Shown: positions 15,321-23,576, counted from the first letter of the stretch. The stretch is DNA of 36,766 nt from Xanthobacter autotrophicus (GCF_030015065.1 NZ_JAIVFN010000035.1:1-36766); one strand, 5' to 3'. Notes: a model not told the origin generated them from the letters alone. Numbers and translations are program-made.

Positions 15321-15395
15321 TGGCGCGCCCTAGGGGAGTCGAACCCCTCTCTCCACCGTGAAAGGGTGGCGTCCTAACCGATAGACGAAGGGCGC
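15321..15395 (-). tRNA. tRNA-Glu (anticodon UUC)
   Basis: A 75-nt cloverleaf on the minus strand. The acceptor arms GCGCCCT and AGGGCGC pair fully. The anticodon stem CCACC/GGTGG encloses CTTTCAC, giving anticodon TTC. The T arm is AGGGG-TTCGACT-CCCCT, the discriminator is G, and CCA is encoded. Its 3' end (15321) faces the phage-like element, which is how elements inserted in tRNA 3' ends are placed. Confidence 0.97.
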
Positions 15396-15616
15396 GCGTC
15401 GCTTCGGTCCGGCGTCGGATCGAAGTGCGCGTCCTTATAGGGGGAGGCCCCTGCATCCGCAAGGGTGCAGGGGAGATTTCCAAAGCCGGCTTGCCCGCGC
15501 CCGCGATACGAGCACTGCGATGCCGTCGGGTCCCGCGCTCCGGCCGCCCGGAGGGCCGCCGGGCGATCATGCCCATGGCGTCCGTTGCGCCCGGCTTCGG
15601 CGGCGCGACGGCAGGC

Positions 15617-16039
15617 TCACCATTTGCCGGTGTTGGGCATGGAGGCCCACGGCTCGGCGGGCGCCTTGGGGCCGCCCTTCTGCAGCAGCTCCACCGAGAC
15701 GTTGTCGGGCGAGCGCACGAAGGCCATGTAGCCGTCGCGCGGCGGCCGGTTGATGGTGACGCCGCCGGCCATCAGGCGCTCGCAGGTGGCGTAGATGTCT
15801 TCCACCTCGAAGGCGAGATGGCCGAAATTGCGGCCCTCGCCATAGGGCTCGGGGTCCCAGTTGTAGGTCAGCTCGATCTCCGCCACGTCCTCCTGGCCGG
15901 GGGCGGCGAGGAAGAGGAGGGTGAACCGCCCCTGCGGCACCTCCTTGCGGCGGACCTCCTTCAGCCCCAGCTTGTTGCAGTAGAAGTCCAGCGACTGGTC
16001 GATGTCGGTCACGCGGACCATGGTGTGCAGAAAGCGCAT
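15617..16039 (-). CDS. gloA: Lactoylglutathione lyase (glyoxalase I)
   Basis: A 140-residue cytoplasmic enzyme that converts the methylglyoxal-glutathione hemithioacetal to S-lactoylglutathione. Two beta-alpha-beta-beta-beta modules of the VOC fold are present. The metal ligands are visible: H5 (FLHTMVRV), E56 (EIELTYNWD), H74 (FGHLAFEV) and E117 (VSVELLQ), as in the Ni-dependent E. coli type. The length is usual. It stands alone between tRNA-Glu and a divergent sirtuin gene; the 121-bp gap to that gene should hold both promoters. Confidence 0.95.
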   Translation of the reverse strand: MRFLHTMVRVTDIDQSLDFYCNKLGLKEVRRKEVPQGRFTLLFLAAPGQEDVAEIELTYNWDPEPYGEGRNFGHLAFEVEDIYATCERLMAGGVTINRPPRDGYMAFVRSPDNVSVELLQKGGPKAPAEPWASMPNTGKW

Positions 16040-16160
16040 CGGCTTGTCTCGTCCGTAGGAGGGAAGCGCGGCGTGCCGGATCGGGATAGGGTTCCCGCGG
16101 GTCGGGTGCGCCCCGTCATGGGCAAAGGGAAGGGGGCCGGCTTGCCGGCATCATGGACGT

Positions 16161-16931
16161 ATGATCTTCGACACCGATCTCAAGGGTGCCCAGGCGCGCC
16201 TTTCCGAACTTCTCGATGAAGCGTCCTGTGCCGTCGCCTTTACCGGCGCCGGCATCTCCACGGAATGCGGCATTCCCGATTTCCGGTCCCCCGGCGGGTT
16301 GTGGACCCAGAACAAGCCGATTCCGTTCGACGTGTTCGTCGCCCACAAGGCCGCGCGCAACGAGGCGTGGCGGCGCAAGTTCGCCATGGAGGGAGCCTTC
16401 GGCTCCGCCCGTCCCGGACGCGGGCACAGGGCGCTGGCCCGGCTCCACGGGCGCGGGCGGCTGGCCGCCATCATCACCCAGAACATCGACGGCCTGCACC
16501 AGGCCTCCGGCGTGCCGGACGCGGCCCTCGTCGAACTGCACGGCAACGGCACCTATGCCACCTGCCTCGACTGCGGCACGCGTTACGAACTCGACTGGGT
16601 GAAGGCGCGCTTCGACGCCTCCGGCGGCTCCGCGCCCGATTGCCCCGAATGTGGCGGCCCCATCAAGGCCGCCACCATCTCCTTTGGCCAGGCCATGCCC
16701 GAGCCGGAAATGGCGCGGGCGGACGAACTGACCCGCCGGTCGGACCTCTTCATCGTCATCGGCTCCTCGCTGGTGGTGTTCCCGGCGGCCGGCTTTCCGC
16801 TGAAGGCCAAGAAGAAGGGTGCAAGGCTGGTGATCCTCAACCGCGAGCCCACCGATTTCGACGGAATGGCCGACTTGGTGGTGCGCATCGAGATCGGCGA
16901 CGTGCTCGCTCCCTTCGCGCAGGATGGGTGA
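16161..16931 (+). CDS. cobB: NAD-dependent protein deacylase (sirtuin)
   Basis: A 256-residue Sir2-family enzyme that removes acyl groups from lysine using NAD and releases nicotinamide and O-acyl-ADP-ribose. NAD-binding motifs GAGIST (29 to 34), IPDFRSP and TQNIDGLH are present. The catalytic His is H127 (ELHGNG). Four Cys at 135, 138, 161 and 164 hold the structural zinc. SFGQAMP and GSSLVVFPA complete the nucleotide pocket. No export signal is seen, so it acts in the cytoplasm. All expected parts are intact. Confidence 0.95.
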   Translation: MIFDTDLKGAQARLSELLDEASCAVAFTGAGISTECGIPDFRSPGGLWTQNKPIPFDVFVAHKAARNEAWRRKFAMEGAFGSARPGRGHRALARLHGRGRLAAIITQNIDGLHQASGVPDAALVELHGNGTYATCLDCGTRYELDWVKARFDASGGSAPDCPECGGPIKAATISFGQAMPEPEMARADELTRRSDLFIVIGSSLVVFPAAGFPLKAKKKGARLVILNREPTDFDGMADLVVRIEIGDVLAPFAQDG

Positions 16932-17051
16932 CGCCGCAGGCGCTCGCGCAAACACGCCGCGCGTGAAGAGGGTGGGCGAAGGCCCGACGAATTGCTATCG
17001 TGGTAAGGGCGCGGCAACGAGTGCGCGGTCGCGTGTAAGGTCGGGGTTGTC

Positions 17052-17630
17052 ATGGGGTCTGACGCACTGGGGCTGGGGCCACGGACCGCCGGCTCTTCGG
17101 AGGACGGAATCGAGGAGCCCGCGGGGCTCATCGAGGTCACCGGCTCCATCAAATGGTTCGATGCCTCCAAGGGCTACGGCTTCATCGTCCCGGACGACGG
17201 CGGGCCCGACGTGCTCGTCCACGTCACCTGCCTGAGGCGCGACGGCTTCCAGACCGCCATGGAAGGCGCCCGCGTGGTGTGCGAGGCCGTGCAGCGGACC
17301 AAGGGCCGGCAGGCCTTCCGGGTGCTGTCCCTCGATTTGTCCACCGCGGTCCACACCGCGCCGCCCCAGCCGCGCACCCGCGTGGCGGTGGAGCCCACGA
17401 GCGGATTCGAGCGGGCCACCGTCAAGTGGTTCAACCGGCTGCGCGGCTTCGGCTTCCTGACCCAGGGGGATGGGACGCCGGACATCTTCGTCCATATGGA
17501 GACGCTGCGCCGCCACGGCCTCACCGAGCTTCGGCCCGGCCAGAGCGTGCTGGTCCGCTACGGCGACGGCGACAAGGGCCTCATGGCCGCCGAAGTGAAG
17601 GCCGATACAGGTCCCAGCGGGAACAATTGA
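17052..17630 (+). CDS. Cold-shock protein with two cold-shock domains
   Basis: A 192-residue RNA/ssDNA-binding protein with two cold-shock domains, at about 27 to 92 and 118 to 182. The first has [20 protein letters not shown] with DVLVHVTCL, the second [19 protein letters not shown] with [13 protein letters not shown]. Both keep the aromatic RNP1 and RNP2 residues. The two are joined by a Pro-rich linker. Double-domain forms are common in alphaproteobacteria and act as RNA chaperones. The stop is 2 bp before the start of the DUF192 gene, so the two are likely one operon. Confidence 0.93.
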   Translation: MGSDALGLGPRTAGSSEDGIEEPAGLIEVTGSIKWFDASKGYGFIVPDDGGPDVLVHVTCLRRDGFQTAMEGARVVCEAVQRTKGRQAFRVLSLDLSTAVHTAPPQPRTRVAVEPTSGFERATVKWFNRLRGFGFLTQGDGTPDIFVHMETLRRHGLTELRPGQSVLVRYGDGDKGLMAAEVKADTGPSGNN

Positions 17631-17632
17631 CC

Positions 17633-18220
17633 ATGCTGACCATCGTGACACCGGGCGCGGCCGCCGCGCAGCCGGGCCATGTGAATCCGAATCGCCCGCG
17701 TCCGATTGGCGCGCATGCGATTGGCAAGCGTGCGATTGGCGGGCAGCCGATTCTTGCGGGTGCGATCCTTGGCCTCGCGCTCGCTGTGTCGCCTGTCGCG
17801 CTGGCGGCGCCCGCACCGGTTCCGGCGGCGCAGGCGGCGAGCCTCGAGGCGCTGGAGATCGCGACCTCCAAGGGCGTGGTGACCTTCGAGGTGGAGGTGG
17901 CGCGCACCGACGAGCAGCGCACCACCGGCCTGATGTACCGCAAGTCCCTGGACGAGCGGGCCGGCATGCTGTTCGACTTCAAGGTCGACCAGCCCGTCTA
18001 CATGTGGATGAAGAACACCTATATCCCGCTCGACATGCTGTTCATCCGCGCCGATGGCACCATCGCCCGCATCACCGCCATGACGACCCCGTTCTCCACC
18101 GAGACAATCTCCTCCGGCGAGCCGGTGCGCGCGGTGCTGGAGATTGCCGGGGGCACGGCGCGAAAGGTGGGCATCAAGGCGGGAGATCGGGTGGCGCACC
18201 CGGTCTTTCAGGGAAAATGA
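17633..18220 (+). CDS. DUF192 family exported protein
   Basis: A 195-residue protein. Residues 1 to about 67 form an unusually long leader with a hydrophobic stretch (ILAGAILGLALAVSPVALA) ending in an Ala-rich cleavage region. DUF192 follows at about 75 to 190, with RTTGLMYRKSLDERAGMLFDF, MWMKNTYIPLDMLFI and VRAVLEIAGG. The family is widespread and its biochemical role is not established. The leader contains a five-residue tandem repeat encoded by 15-bp repeats. An internal start nearer the hydrophobic stretch is possible, but the close coupling to the cold-shock gene (2-bp gap) favours ATG 17633. Confidence 0.88.
   Translation: MLTIVTPGAAAAQPGHVNPNRPRPIGAHAIGKRAIGGQPILAGAILGLALAVSPVALAAPAPVPAAQAASLEALEIATSKGVVTFEVEVARTDEQRTTGLMYRKSLDERAGMLFDFKVDQPVYMWMKNTYIPLDMLFIRADGTIARITAMTTPFSTETISSGEPVRAVLEIAGGTARKVGIKAGDRVAHPVFQGK
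17688..17762 (+). repeat. 15-bp tandem repeat inside the DUF192 leader
   Basis: CGATTGGC or a near variant begins at 17688, 17703, 17718, 17733 and 17748, a strict 15-bp period. It encodes repeated five-residue units of the type xIGxx before the hydrophobic core. The period keeps the frame, so copy number could vary without breaking the gene. Confidence 0.7.
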
Positions 18221-18225
18221 AGAGG

Positions 18226-18259
18226 GGTCCTCCGGGCCAGCCGGCCGACCCGGAGGACC
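18226..18259. terminator. Strong hairpin between convergent genes
   Basis: GGTCCTCCGGG and CCCGGAGGACC form a perfect 11-bp stem around a 12-base loop, placed between the DUF192 stop (18220) and the end of the leftward chromate transporter operon (18263). It lacks a long T-run, but its symmetry and position suit a two-way terminator. Confidence 0.75.
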
Positions 18260-18262
18260 TTG

Positions 18263-18793
18263 TCAAAGGGTGAGATATCCGACCGCCCCACCGGCGAGGA
18301 TGATGAGGGCCGGGTTGATCTTCGGCCCGAAATAGATCAGCGCGAACACGGCGATGGCGAGCAGCGTGGTCTCCGTGCCCGTGATCGCCGTGCGGGCGAT
18401 GGCGATCATGCCCGCGGCCATGAGGCCCACCACGATGGGCGCCAGGGCGTTCTGCAGGGCGAGGCGCCAGGGCGAGCCATCGAAATAGTTCCACAGGCGG
18501 GAGGCGCCCAGCGCCAGCGTCGAGGCCGGCAGGAAGAAGCCGGCGAAGGCGATGAGCGCCCCCGGCGTTCCCGCCACGTGGTAGCCGATGACGATCACCA
18601 TCAGCATGTTGGGTCCCGGCGCCACCTGTCCAAGGCTGTAGATGTCGCGGAACTGGGCGTCGGTGAGCCAGTGGTGCGCATTGATGGTCAGCGCCTTCAT
18701 CTCCGGCAGCACCGCCGTGCCGCCGCCGATGGCCAGCAGGGACAGCAGGGAAAAGACGCCCAGAAGGCTCAGGTCCGGATTGGGCTGGTTCAC
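18263..18793 (-). CDS. chrA: Chromate transporter, second half-protein
   Basis: A 176-residue membrane protein of the CHR family, short-chain form. The conserved pattern appears as LLAIGGGTAVLPEMKAL near the N-terminus, QVAPGPNMLMVIVIGYHVAG, and about five to six hydrophobic helices ending in NPALIILAGGAVGYL. It starts with GTG 18793, overlapping the stop of its partner (GTGA). Paired short CHR proteins are known to work together to export chromate. The physiological substrate in this organism is not shown. Confidence 0.9.
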   Translation of the reverse strand: MNQPNPDLSLLGVFSLLSLLAIGGGTAVLPEMKALTINAHHWLTDAQFRDIYSLGQVAPGPNMLMVIVIGYHVAGTPGALIAFAGFFLPASTLALGASRLWNYFDGSPWRLALQNALAPIVVGLMAAGMIAIARTAITGTETTLLAIAVFALIYFGPKINPALIILAGGAVGYLTL

Positions 18794-19416
18794 GACGCCT
18801 CCTCCTCCGAGACCTTGGGACGCTCGTCATGGCGCGGCCGGTAGATGAACAGGGCGAGCGGCAGCACGGTGATCAGCACGATGACGAGGGAAATGTGGAG
18901 GAAGCTCACCATCACCACGGTGAGCACCACTAGGGCGACCTCCGTGAGGTGCTCGAGCTGCTTGTGGCCGATCTGCAGCGTCACCGCTGCAAGCAGCCCG
19001 ACCGAAGACGCGCCGATGCCGGCGAGCACGCTGTGCATGGCCGGGTTGCCGTGGTTCGAGGTGTAGAAGACGCCGAGCGCGAACACCAGCAGCCCGCCCG
19101 GCAGGGTCATGCCCAGGAAGCCCGCCATCGCGCCCACCGGGCCGCGCAACCGGTCGCCCACGATCACGCTCATGTTGGTGGCGTTGAGTCCGGGCAGGGC
19201 CTGCGAGATTTCGAGCGCGGTCATGAACTGCTCCTCGTCGAGCCAGCCTTTCGAGACCACGAGGGCGTTGCGCAGGTAGGCGACCACGCCGCCGCCGAAG
19301 CTGGTGGCGCCGATGACGAGGAAGGTGAGGAAGATCTCGACGAGGGGCACCGGCCGGCTGCCGGCGGGGACCGGCGGCGTGGCTGCGGGTGAGACGGACG
19401 GCTCATTTGCGCTCAT
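18790..19416 (-). CDS. chrA: Chromate transporter, first half-protein
   Basis: A 208-residue CHR-family membrane protein. After a Pro/Ala-rich cytoplasmic N-terminus (1 to 30) comes LVEIFLTFLVIGATSFGGGVVAYLRNALV, with the FGGG motif. ALPGLNATNMSVIVGDRLRG and further hydrophobic helices follow, and a charged tail ends the protein. ATG 19416 is chosen because the family homology begins just after it; the frame upstream is open but unrelated. It forms a two-gene operon with the following half. Together they equal one long-chain ChrA, which extrudes chromate driven by the membrane potential. Confidence 0.9.
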   Translation of the reverse strand: MSANEPSVSPAATPPVPAGSRPVPLVEIFLTFLVIGATSFGGGVVAYLRNALVVSKGWLDEEQFMTALEISQALPGLNATNMSVIVGDRLRGPVGAMAGFLGMTLPGGLLVFALGVFYTSNHGNPAMHSVLAGIGASSVGLLAAVTLQIGHKQLEHLTEVALVVLTVVMVSFLHISLVIVLITVLPLALFIYRPRHDERPKVSEEEAS

Positions 19417-19490
19417 GGCGGCTCCGGCTCGATGCGGCAGGGCAGGGAGGGCATGAAGGGCAGGGGGCGGGCGCGTGCGCCTGCCCGGCT

Positions 19491-20327
19491 TCACTCGCTG
19501 TGCGCGACCTGTCTTGCGCCGATGCCATAGACCATGGCGGTCTTGGTGGTGCCGAGCTGGACCCATTCCGGCGCCAGGGTCTGCAGGTCGCGGAAGAACT
19601 CCTCGGAGAGCCGCTTCGCCTTCTGGTGAATCTCGTCGTAGTGCTGGAACTTGGCCTGGAACGCGAATTCACCCACCAGCGAGGTCTCCGAGGCGCGGTT
19701 GCGCCAGATGGCAATGGTGGCCTTGGCCTCATAGCCGTGGCCGAAATCGAAGTGGCCCGGATCCACCTGGATCTCTTCCACCGCGATGTTGTTCACAAGG
19801 TCGATCCTGGTATCGCCGTCCACGTCCACACAGGACATGGCCGGGAATACCGCGGCGATGTCCCTCAATCCTTGGTTGAGGACCACGCCCGGCGAGATCA
19901 CAATGCAATTGTGCGAGTAGAGGGAGCGCATGCCGCCGAGCGCGTCCTTGAGCGGCAGGATCTCCTCCTTGAACTTCACCTCGACCTCGCCGACCATCCG
20001 CGGCGCCATGTCCATGCCGATGCAGCGCTCGCGATCGGGGCTGCGGAACTTCACCGCAAGCTCATGCTCCGGGCGCGGCCAGCCGTCATCATAGAAGGTG
20101 CGCTTGCGCAGGATGAACGAGTTTCGATACAGGTCATAGTCCGGCGTATCGTAGAACAGGACTTCGCGCACCATGCGCTTGAATGCGTTTTCATTGGTCG
20201 TGACGCCGACGCCGTGCTTCTTCGCGACGTTCTTGATCTCGCCCCAATAGTCCTCGAACCGCTTGGGTGCGTAGAACTGCTGGGGTCGCAGGAGGATTTT
20301 GTATTCCCGGTAGTGGATATCCTGCAT
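19491..20327 (-). CDS. CYTH-like (triphosphate tunnel) domain protein
   Basis: About 278 residues. Paired-charge strands recall the CYTH/VTC tunnel fold: HYREYKILLRP at the start, then LFYDTPDYDLYRNSFILRKR, EHELAVKFRS, VGEVEVKFKEEIL, and AVEEIQVDPGHFDF near the end. The FYDTPD...LRKR pattern is close to the one in CYTH phosphatases. The start is uncertain: the frame is open to 20828, but sequence before ATG 20327 looks non-coding. It diverges from an outer-membrane protein gene 593 bp away. It could hydrolyse or bind a polyphosphate-type ligand. The fold call is by motif only. Confidence 0.6.
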   Translation of the reverse strand: MQDIHYREYKILLRPQQFYAPKRFEDYWGEIKNVAKKHGVGVTTNENAFKRMVREVLFYDTPDYDLYRNSFILRKRTFYDDGWPRPEHELAVKFRSPDRERCIGMDMAPRMVGEVEVKFKEEILPLKDALGGMRSLYSHNCIVISPGVVLNQGLRDIAAVFPAMSCVDVDGDTRIDLVNNIAVEEIQVDPGHFDFGHGYEAKATIAIWRNRASETSLVGEFAFQAKFQHYDEIHQKAKRLSEEFFRDLQTLAPEWVQLGTTKTAMVYGIGARQVAHSE

Positions 20328-20920
20328 GGGGAACCGTGCCGCGAAGGTTGATTGAAAATGGGCGGGAAGGAGCCAGGTCGGCTCGCACGCGGTGAGAATC
20401 TTTGAAACCTCAGCTTCCGTCTGGTCGCGGGAGAAGTCCACTCCCCCGGACGACCGTTCCGCGGAGGTGCTGCCAGATACCCTTGGGTCATTGTGACAGC
20501 GGCGCAACAGTGCGCTGTTTTTAGCCGCCAAGACACTCTCGCAATCGTGATGATTGTGGCCGATGCCCAAATCGTGAGCTATACAAGTCACTGCTTCGGC
20601 TTCAAGGATCTGGCGTCGGGATGGCCGGTAATCCTCGAAGGTCTCGGGCGGCATGTGAGCGGGTGGTTCCCCGCGCCGCCAAGGTCGTGACACGCTGCCG
20701 CAGCATTCCCCATGGCAAGCGCCTGCCCTCCGGCTGTCGGTCGGGGAGCAAAAGCACAGCCGCGTCCGCCGCGAGGCGGAGCGTCCATTGCAGCAGCCGC
20801 AAGGGGGCTCGACCCTCCTTCGGACCATAAGAGTCCGGCGCAGAAGCGCCTGAGGAAGCGCCAGCGAAGAGCCTGCCGGTGGGGACCCGGAGATGGGCTC
20901 ACGCTTATCGGAGGAAAATC
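20328..20920. other. Divergent intergenic region, no gene seen
   Basis: About 590 bp between the leftward CYTH-like gene and the rightward outer-membrane gene. A stem built from ACAG[CGG]CGCA and TGCGCTGT followed by TTTTT lies at about 20496 to 20522 on the plus strand and could end a transcript or mark a small RNA 3' end. Frames here are open by GC content only. Promoters for both genes should be here, but I cannot place them. Confidence 0.4.
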
Positions 20921-21763
20921 ATGACGACATTCGCAAGAATGGCGGCAGCAGGCGTGTTGTCGCTTGCTGCACTGGCGACGCCTGCGCAAGCGGGATCCGT
21001 CACCCAGCCCGGTGAAACCATCGGTCTCGCCGCGGGCGCGCCCCTGCCGGAGGGCCTCTATTTCGTGAATACGGCCGACTGGGGCTGCCGCAACACCTCG
21101 CCTGATACCACCTGCGTGGGCGTGGACATTCCGGTCTTGGCCTGGGCGACGCCGGTCTTCCTGTTCGGCGGGCGGATCCAGTTGCTCACCGCATTGCCGA
21201 TGATCGAGGTGGGCGTCGAGAACGGCGATTACACCTCGGGCTTCTACAATCCCTGGTTCGCCGCCCAGATCGCCTGGGACCTCGGAAACGGCTTCGGCTT
21301 CAGCTACCTGGCGGGCTTCTATCTGGGCGTGAACACGGGGGTGGCGTTCGATTCCACCTCCTTCAACCAGCGATTCGCCCTGAGCTACACCGCCGACGGA
21401 TGGAACCTCACCGCCAACGCCATCTGGGGCATCCAGGCGCAGGGCGTGACGGACACCATCAACCCCAACTTCCTGAACGTGGATCTCACCGCCACCAAGA
21501 AGATCGGCAAGTTCGAGATCGGCCCCGTCGCCTATTACTCGACGGACCTCAACAATCCGACGCTGTGGTACCAGAAGCAGAGCCAGTTCGCGGTGGGCGG
21601 TCTCGTCGGATATGATTTCGGGCCGGTGATCGCGCAGGCCTATCTGACCACCGACGTGTACGAGGAGAATTACGGCGGCCACGACACCCGCGGCTGGTTC
21701 CGCCTCATCGTGCCCCTGTGGAACCCCCCGCCGGCGCAGACCGCCGCCCTGATCCGAAAGTGA
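20921..21763 (+). CDS. Outer-membrane protein, phenol/MetA-pathway family
   Basis: A 280-residue exported protein. A signal peptide (about 1 to 23, ending TPAQAG) follows a Shine-Dalgarno GGAGG. The mature part has PLPEGLYFVNTADWG and alternating beta strands (FGFSYLAGFYLGV, NLTANAIWGIQ, FAVGGLVGYDFGPVIAQAYLTTDV), ending in WFRLIVPLW. This matches the Phenol_MetA_deg family of outer-membrane beta barrels, often called transporter in annotation; direct proof of transport is weak. Two Cys (GCRNTSPDTTC) near the N-terminus could form a disulphide. It is divergent from the CYTH-like gene. Confidence 0.8.
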   Translation: MTTFARMAAAGVLSLAALATPAQAGSVTQPGETIGLAAGAPLPEGLYFVNTADWGCRNTSPDTTCVGVDIPVLAWATPVFLFGGRIQLLTALPMIEVGVENGDYTSGFYNPWFAAQIAWDLGNGFGFSYLAGFYLGVNTGVAFDSTSFNQRFALSYTADGWNLTANAIWGIQAQGVTDTINPNFLNVDLTATKKIGKFEIGPVAYYSTDLNNPTLWYQKQSQFAVGGLVGYDFGPVIAQAYLTTDVYEENYGGHDTRGWFRLIVPLWNPPPAQTAALIRK

Positions 21764-21827
21764 GCGCATCCCGGCCGGCGGAGCACCCGGCCGGCCGGGG
21801 TTCCCGCGCCCGAAGGGGCGACGGGCC

Positions 21828-22265
21828 TCAGGGCTGTCCCACCGCCTTGCCGGCGGTGGTGAAGAAGGATTCGGTGTACCAGCGCATCTCTGCCTCGATC
21901 TCCGGCTTGCCGGCGAGTTCGCACTGGTCCACGAGCATGCTCACGCGCTCGAACATGGAGGCGACGAACGGCTCCGGCTGGTCCTGCAGGCGGGCGATCT
22001 GGATCACGATGTCCCGCAGGATGAAATGCTGCACCATGGTATGGGCCTGGGCGGTGCCCAGCGCCTTGATCATCGAGCTCAGCCACTCTGAAAGCTCGGC
22101 ATCGGATGCCATCTGAAAATCCCCGTCAAAGTACAAATGCGTCGCTGGAAATGCGCAGGCCCGCTCCGGAGCGGGCAGACCGGCCGCACCCCAGCTTTCC
22201 GCGTTGAGGCCGCCGAAATCAAGCATGACGGGCGGCAGGGCGGGCGCGGCGCGGTTGCTGTCCAT
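21828..22265 (-). CDS. Hypothetical protein
   Basis: A 145-residue protein I do not recognise. The C-terminal two thirds look helical and acidic (DAELSEWLSSMIKALG, QHFILRDIVIQIARLQDQ, PEIEAEMRWYTESFF). The first 50 residues are less ordered. The start at 22265 lacks a clear ribosome binding site; an internal Met near residue 52 (MASDAELSEW) is a real alternative. It lies convergent to the outer-membrane gene and upstream of tRNA-Pro, on the other strand. No signal peptide or motif was found. Confidence 0.65.
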   Translation of the reverse strand: MDSNRAAPALPPVMLDFGGLNAESWGAAGLPAPERACAFPATHLYFDGDFQMASDAELSEWLSSMIKALGTAQAHTMVQHFILRDIVIQIARLQDQPEPFVASMFERVSMLVDQCELAGKPEIEAEMRWYTESFFTTAGKAVGQP

Positions 22266-22324
22266 GGGGCCAATCTTGCGTCGCCAGCCCTGAAACGGTA
22301 CGAACGGTCAGGCGTCAGCGCCGT

Positions 22325-22401
22325 CGGAGCATAGCGCAGCCTGGTAGCGCATCTGCTTTGGGAGCAGAGGGTCGCAGGTTCAAATCCTGCTGCTCCGACC
22401 A
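22325..22401 (+). tRNA. tRNA-Pro (anticodon UGG)
   Basis: A 77-nt cloverleaf. The acceptor CGGAGCA pairs with TGCTCCG, the discriminator is A and CCA is encoded. The anticodon stem TCTGC/GCAGA encloses TTTGGGA, giving TGG. The T arm reads GCAGG-TTCAAAT-CCTGC. Confidence 0.97.
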
Positions 22402-22583
22402 TTCGGTCGCATCGCCAAGACGGCTTCTTCCGGCTTTCGGGCGCCACCGGCGTGCCACTCATTTCCGGCTCGGGCTCGGGGCCGCCACCGCGCTTGCGCG
22501 ACAGTCCAGCTTGCATTCACGGGTCATCTGCGGCTCAAAGCATCCTGTCCCGGCCAGACGGGCGGATGCGAGGAGTGGTGCGG

Positions 22584-22889
22584 ATGATGATCGTCAAGGC
22601 GGCAAGGACATTTGGCCTCGGTAGCGCGCTCCTGGGTGGGGTGATGGGCATGCTGCTGTCCGCGGCGCCCGCCCACGCGGACAAGGCCGCCGCCGAACGC
22701 TGCGCCGCCAAGCTTTCGCCTGAGGCGAAGGCGATCTATGCGGCGAGCTTTCCCTTGCTGGTGCCGGGCGCGGACGGCCGCGCCGTCGTGACCGAGCAGA
22801 CCCGGAGCCTTGTTCTTTCCGGCAAGATCGCCCACACCAAGGCGACCGAATCGGCGCAGGCTGCAGCCGGCTGCCTCGTCCTGCGCTGA
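22584..22889 (+). CDS. Small secreted protein of unknown function
   Basis: A 101-residue exported protein. A signal peptide spans about 1 to 32 (ALLGGVMGMLLSAAPAHA), with cleavage expected before DKAAAE. The mature part has two Cys (ERCAAKL and GCLVLR at the end) that could form a disulphide, and a helical core with SPEAKAIYAASFPLL. AGGAG stands about 9 bases before ATG 22584; ATG 22587 is equally possible. The frame reads open upstream into the tRNA-Pro region, which is an artefact. I know no function; small helical periplasmic proteins of this pattern are common in rhizobial relatives. Confidence 0.75.
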   Translation: MMIVKAARTFGLGSALLGGVMGMLLSAAPAHADKAAAERCAAKLSPEAKAIYAASFPLLVPGADGRAVVTEQTRSLVLSGKIAHTKATESAQAAAGCLVLR

Positions 22890-23005
22890 GGGGATTCGGC
22901 GCTGAGGAGGGGCCGCCGCTCGGTTGTCAGTGCCGCGCGGCTTAACTATAGACGGAATGGGTCGCGGGCGAGGGGCGCGCGACCCCGGATGACGGGTTCA
23001 GCATC

Positions 23006-23311
23006 ATGGTCGCACGCATCTACAAGCCGTCGCGCAACGCCATGCAGTCGGGCGTGGGGAAGACCCGGTTCTGGGTGCTCGAATACGAGCCGGAGCATGC
23101 GCGCATGGTGGAACCGCTGATGGGCTACACCTCCTCGGCGGACATGCGCAGCCAGATTCGCCTGAAGTTCGAGACCAAGGAAGAAGCGGTGGCTTACGCG
23201 CAGAAGCGCGGCATCCCCTTCCAGGTGTTCGAGCCCCACGAGACGGGCCGCCGGCGCATCGCCTATTCGGACAATTTCGCCTTCAGCCGCATCGGCCAGT
23301 GGACCCACTGA
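23006..23311 (+). CDS. NADH:ubiquinone oxidoreductase NDUFS4-type subunit
   Basis: A 101-residue homologue of the mitochondrial 18-kDa complex I subunit. Family signatures are ARIYKPSRNAMQSG, the WVLEYEPE segment, RSQIRLKFETKEEAVAYA, and FSRIGQWTH at the C-terminus. In alphaproteobacteria this accessory subunit binds the peripheral arm of complex I on the cytoplasmic side. It stands alone, away from nuo genes, as is usual for it. An AT-rich spot (CTTAACTATAG, near 22941) could be part of its promoter. The whole protein is present. Confidence 0.93.
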   Translation: MVARIYKPSRNAMQSGVGKTRFWVLEYEPEHARMVEPLMGYTSSADMRSQIRLKFETKEEAVAYAQKRGIPFQVFEPHETGRRRIAYSDNFAFSRIGQWTH

Positions 23312-23499
23312 CCGGAAGGGGACGGGCTCCGTCGCGGTAAGGTGGCGCATCGCGCCGGGGTTTGGTTGCGCCGTGCCGAAATGCGTTGCGTCTTTGCGCC
23401 TCCTCCCGGCTGCCAAGGCGCGCAGAAGGGTTGGGCGACGCGCTTTCTCGCGCGAACCGGTATCCATCTCGCTGGAAAACGCTTTAAAAGCGAAACGCT

Positions 23500-23576
23500 G
23501 GCCCCGTAGCTCAGCTGGATAGAGCAAGTGCCTTCTAAGCACTAGGTCGCAGGTTCGAGCCCTGCCGGGGTCGCCA
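23500..23576 (+). tRNA. tRNA-Arg (anticodon UCU)
   Basis: A 77-nt cloverleaf. The acceptor GGCCCCG pairs with CGGGGTC with one G-U pair, the discriminator is G and CCA is encoded. The anticodon stem AGTGC/GCACT encloses CTTCTAA, giving TCT. The D arm is GCTCAGCTGGATAGAGC. Confidence 0.97.

Noticed and set aside
22079-22516. Minus-strand frame over tRNA-Pro containing AGFEPATLCSQ
   Set aside because: This is the well-known false protein read antisense through tRNA genes; the tRNA explains the sequence.
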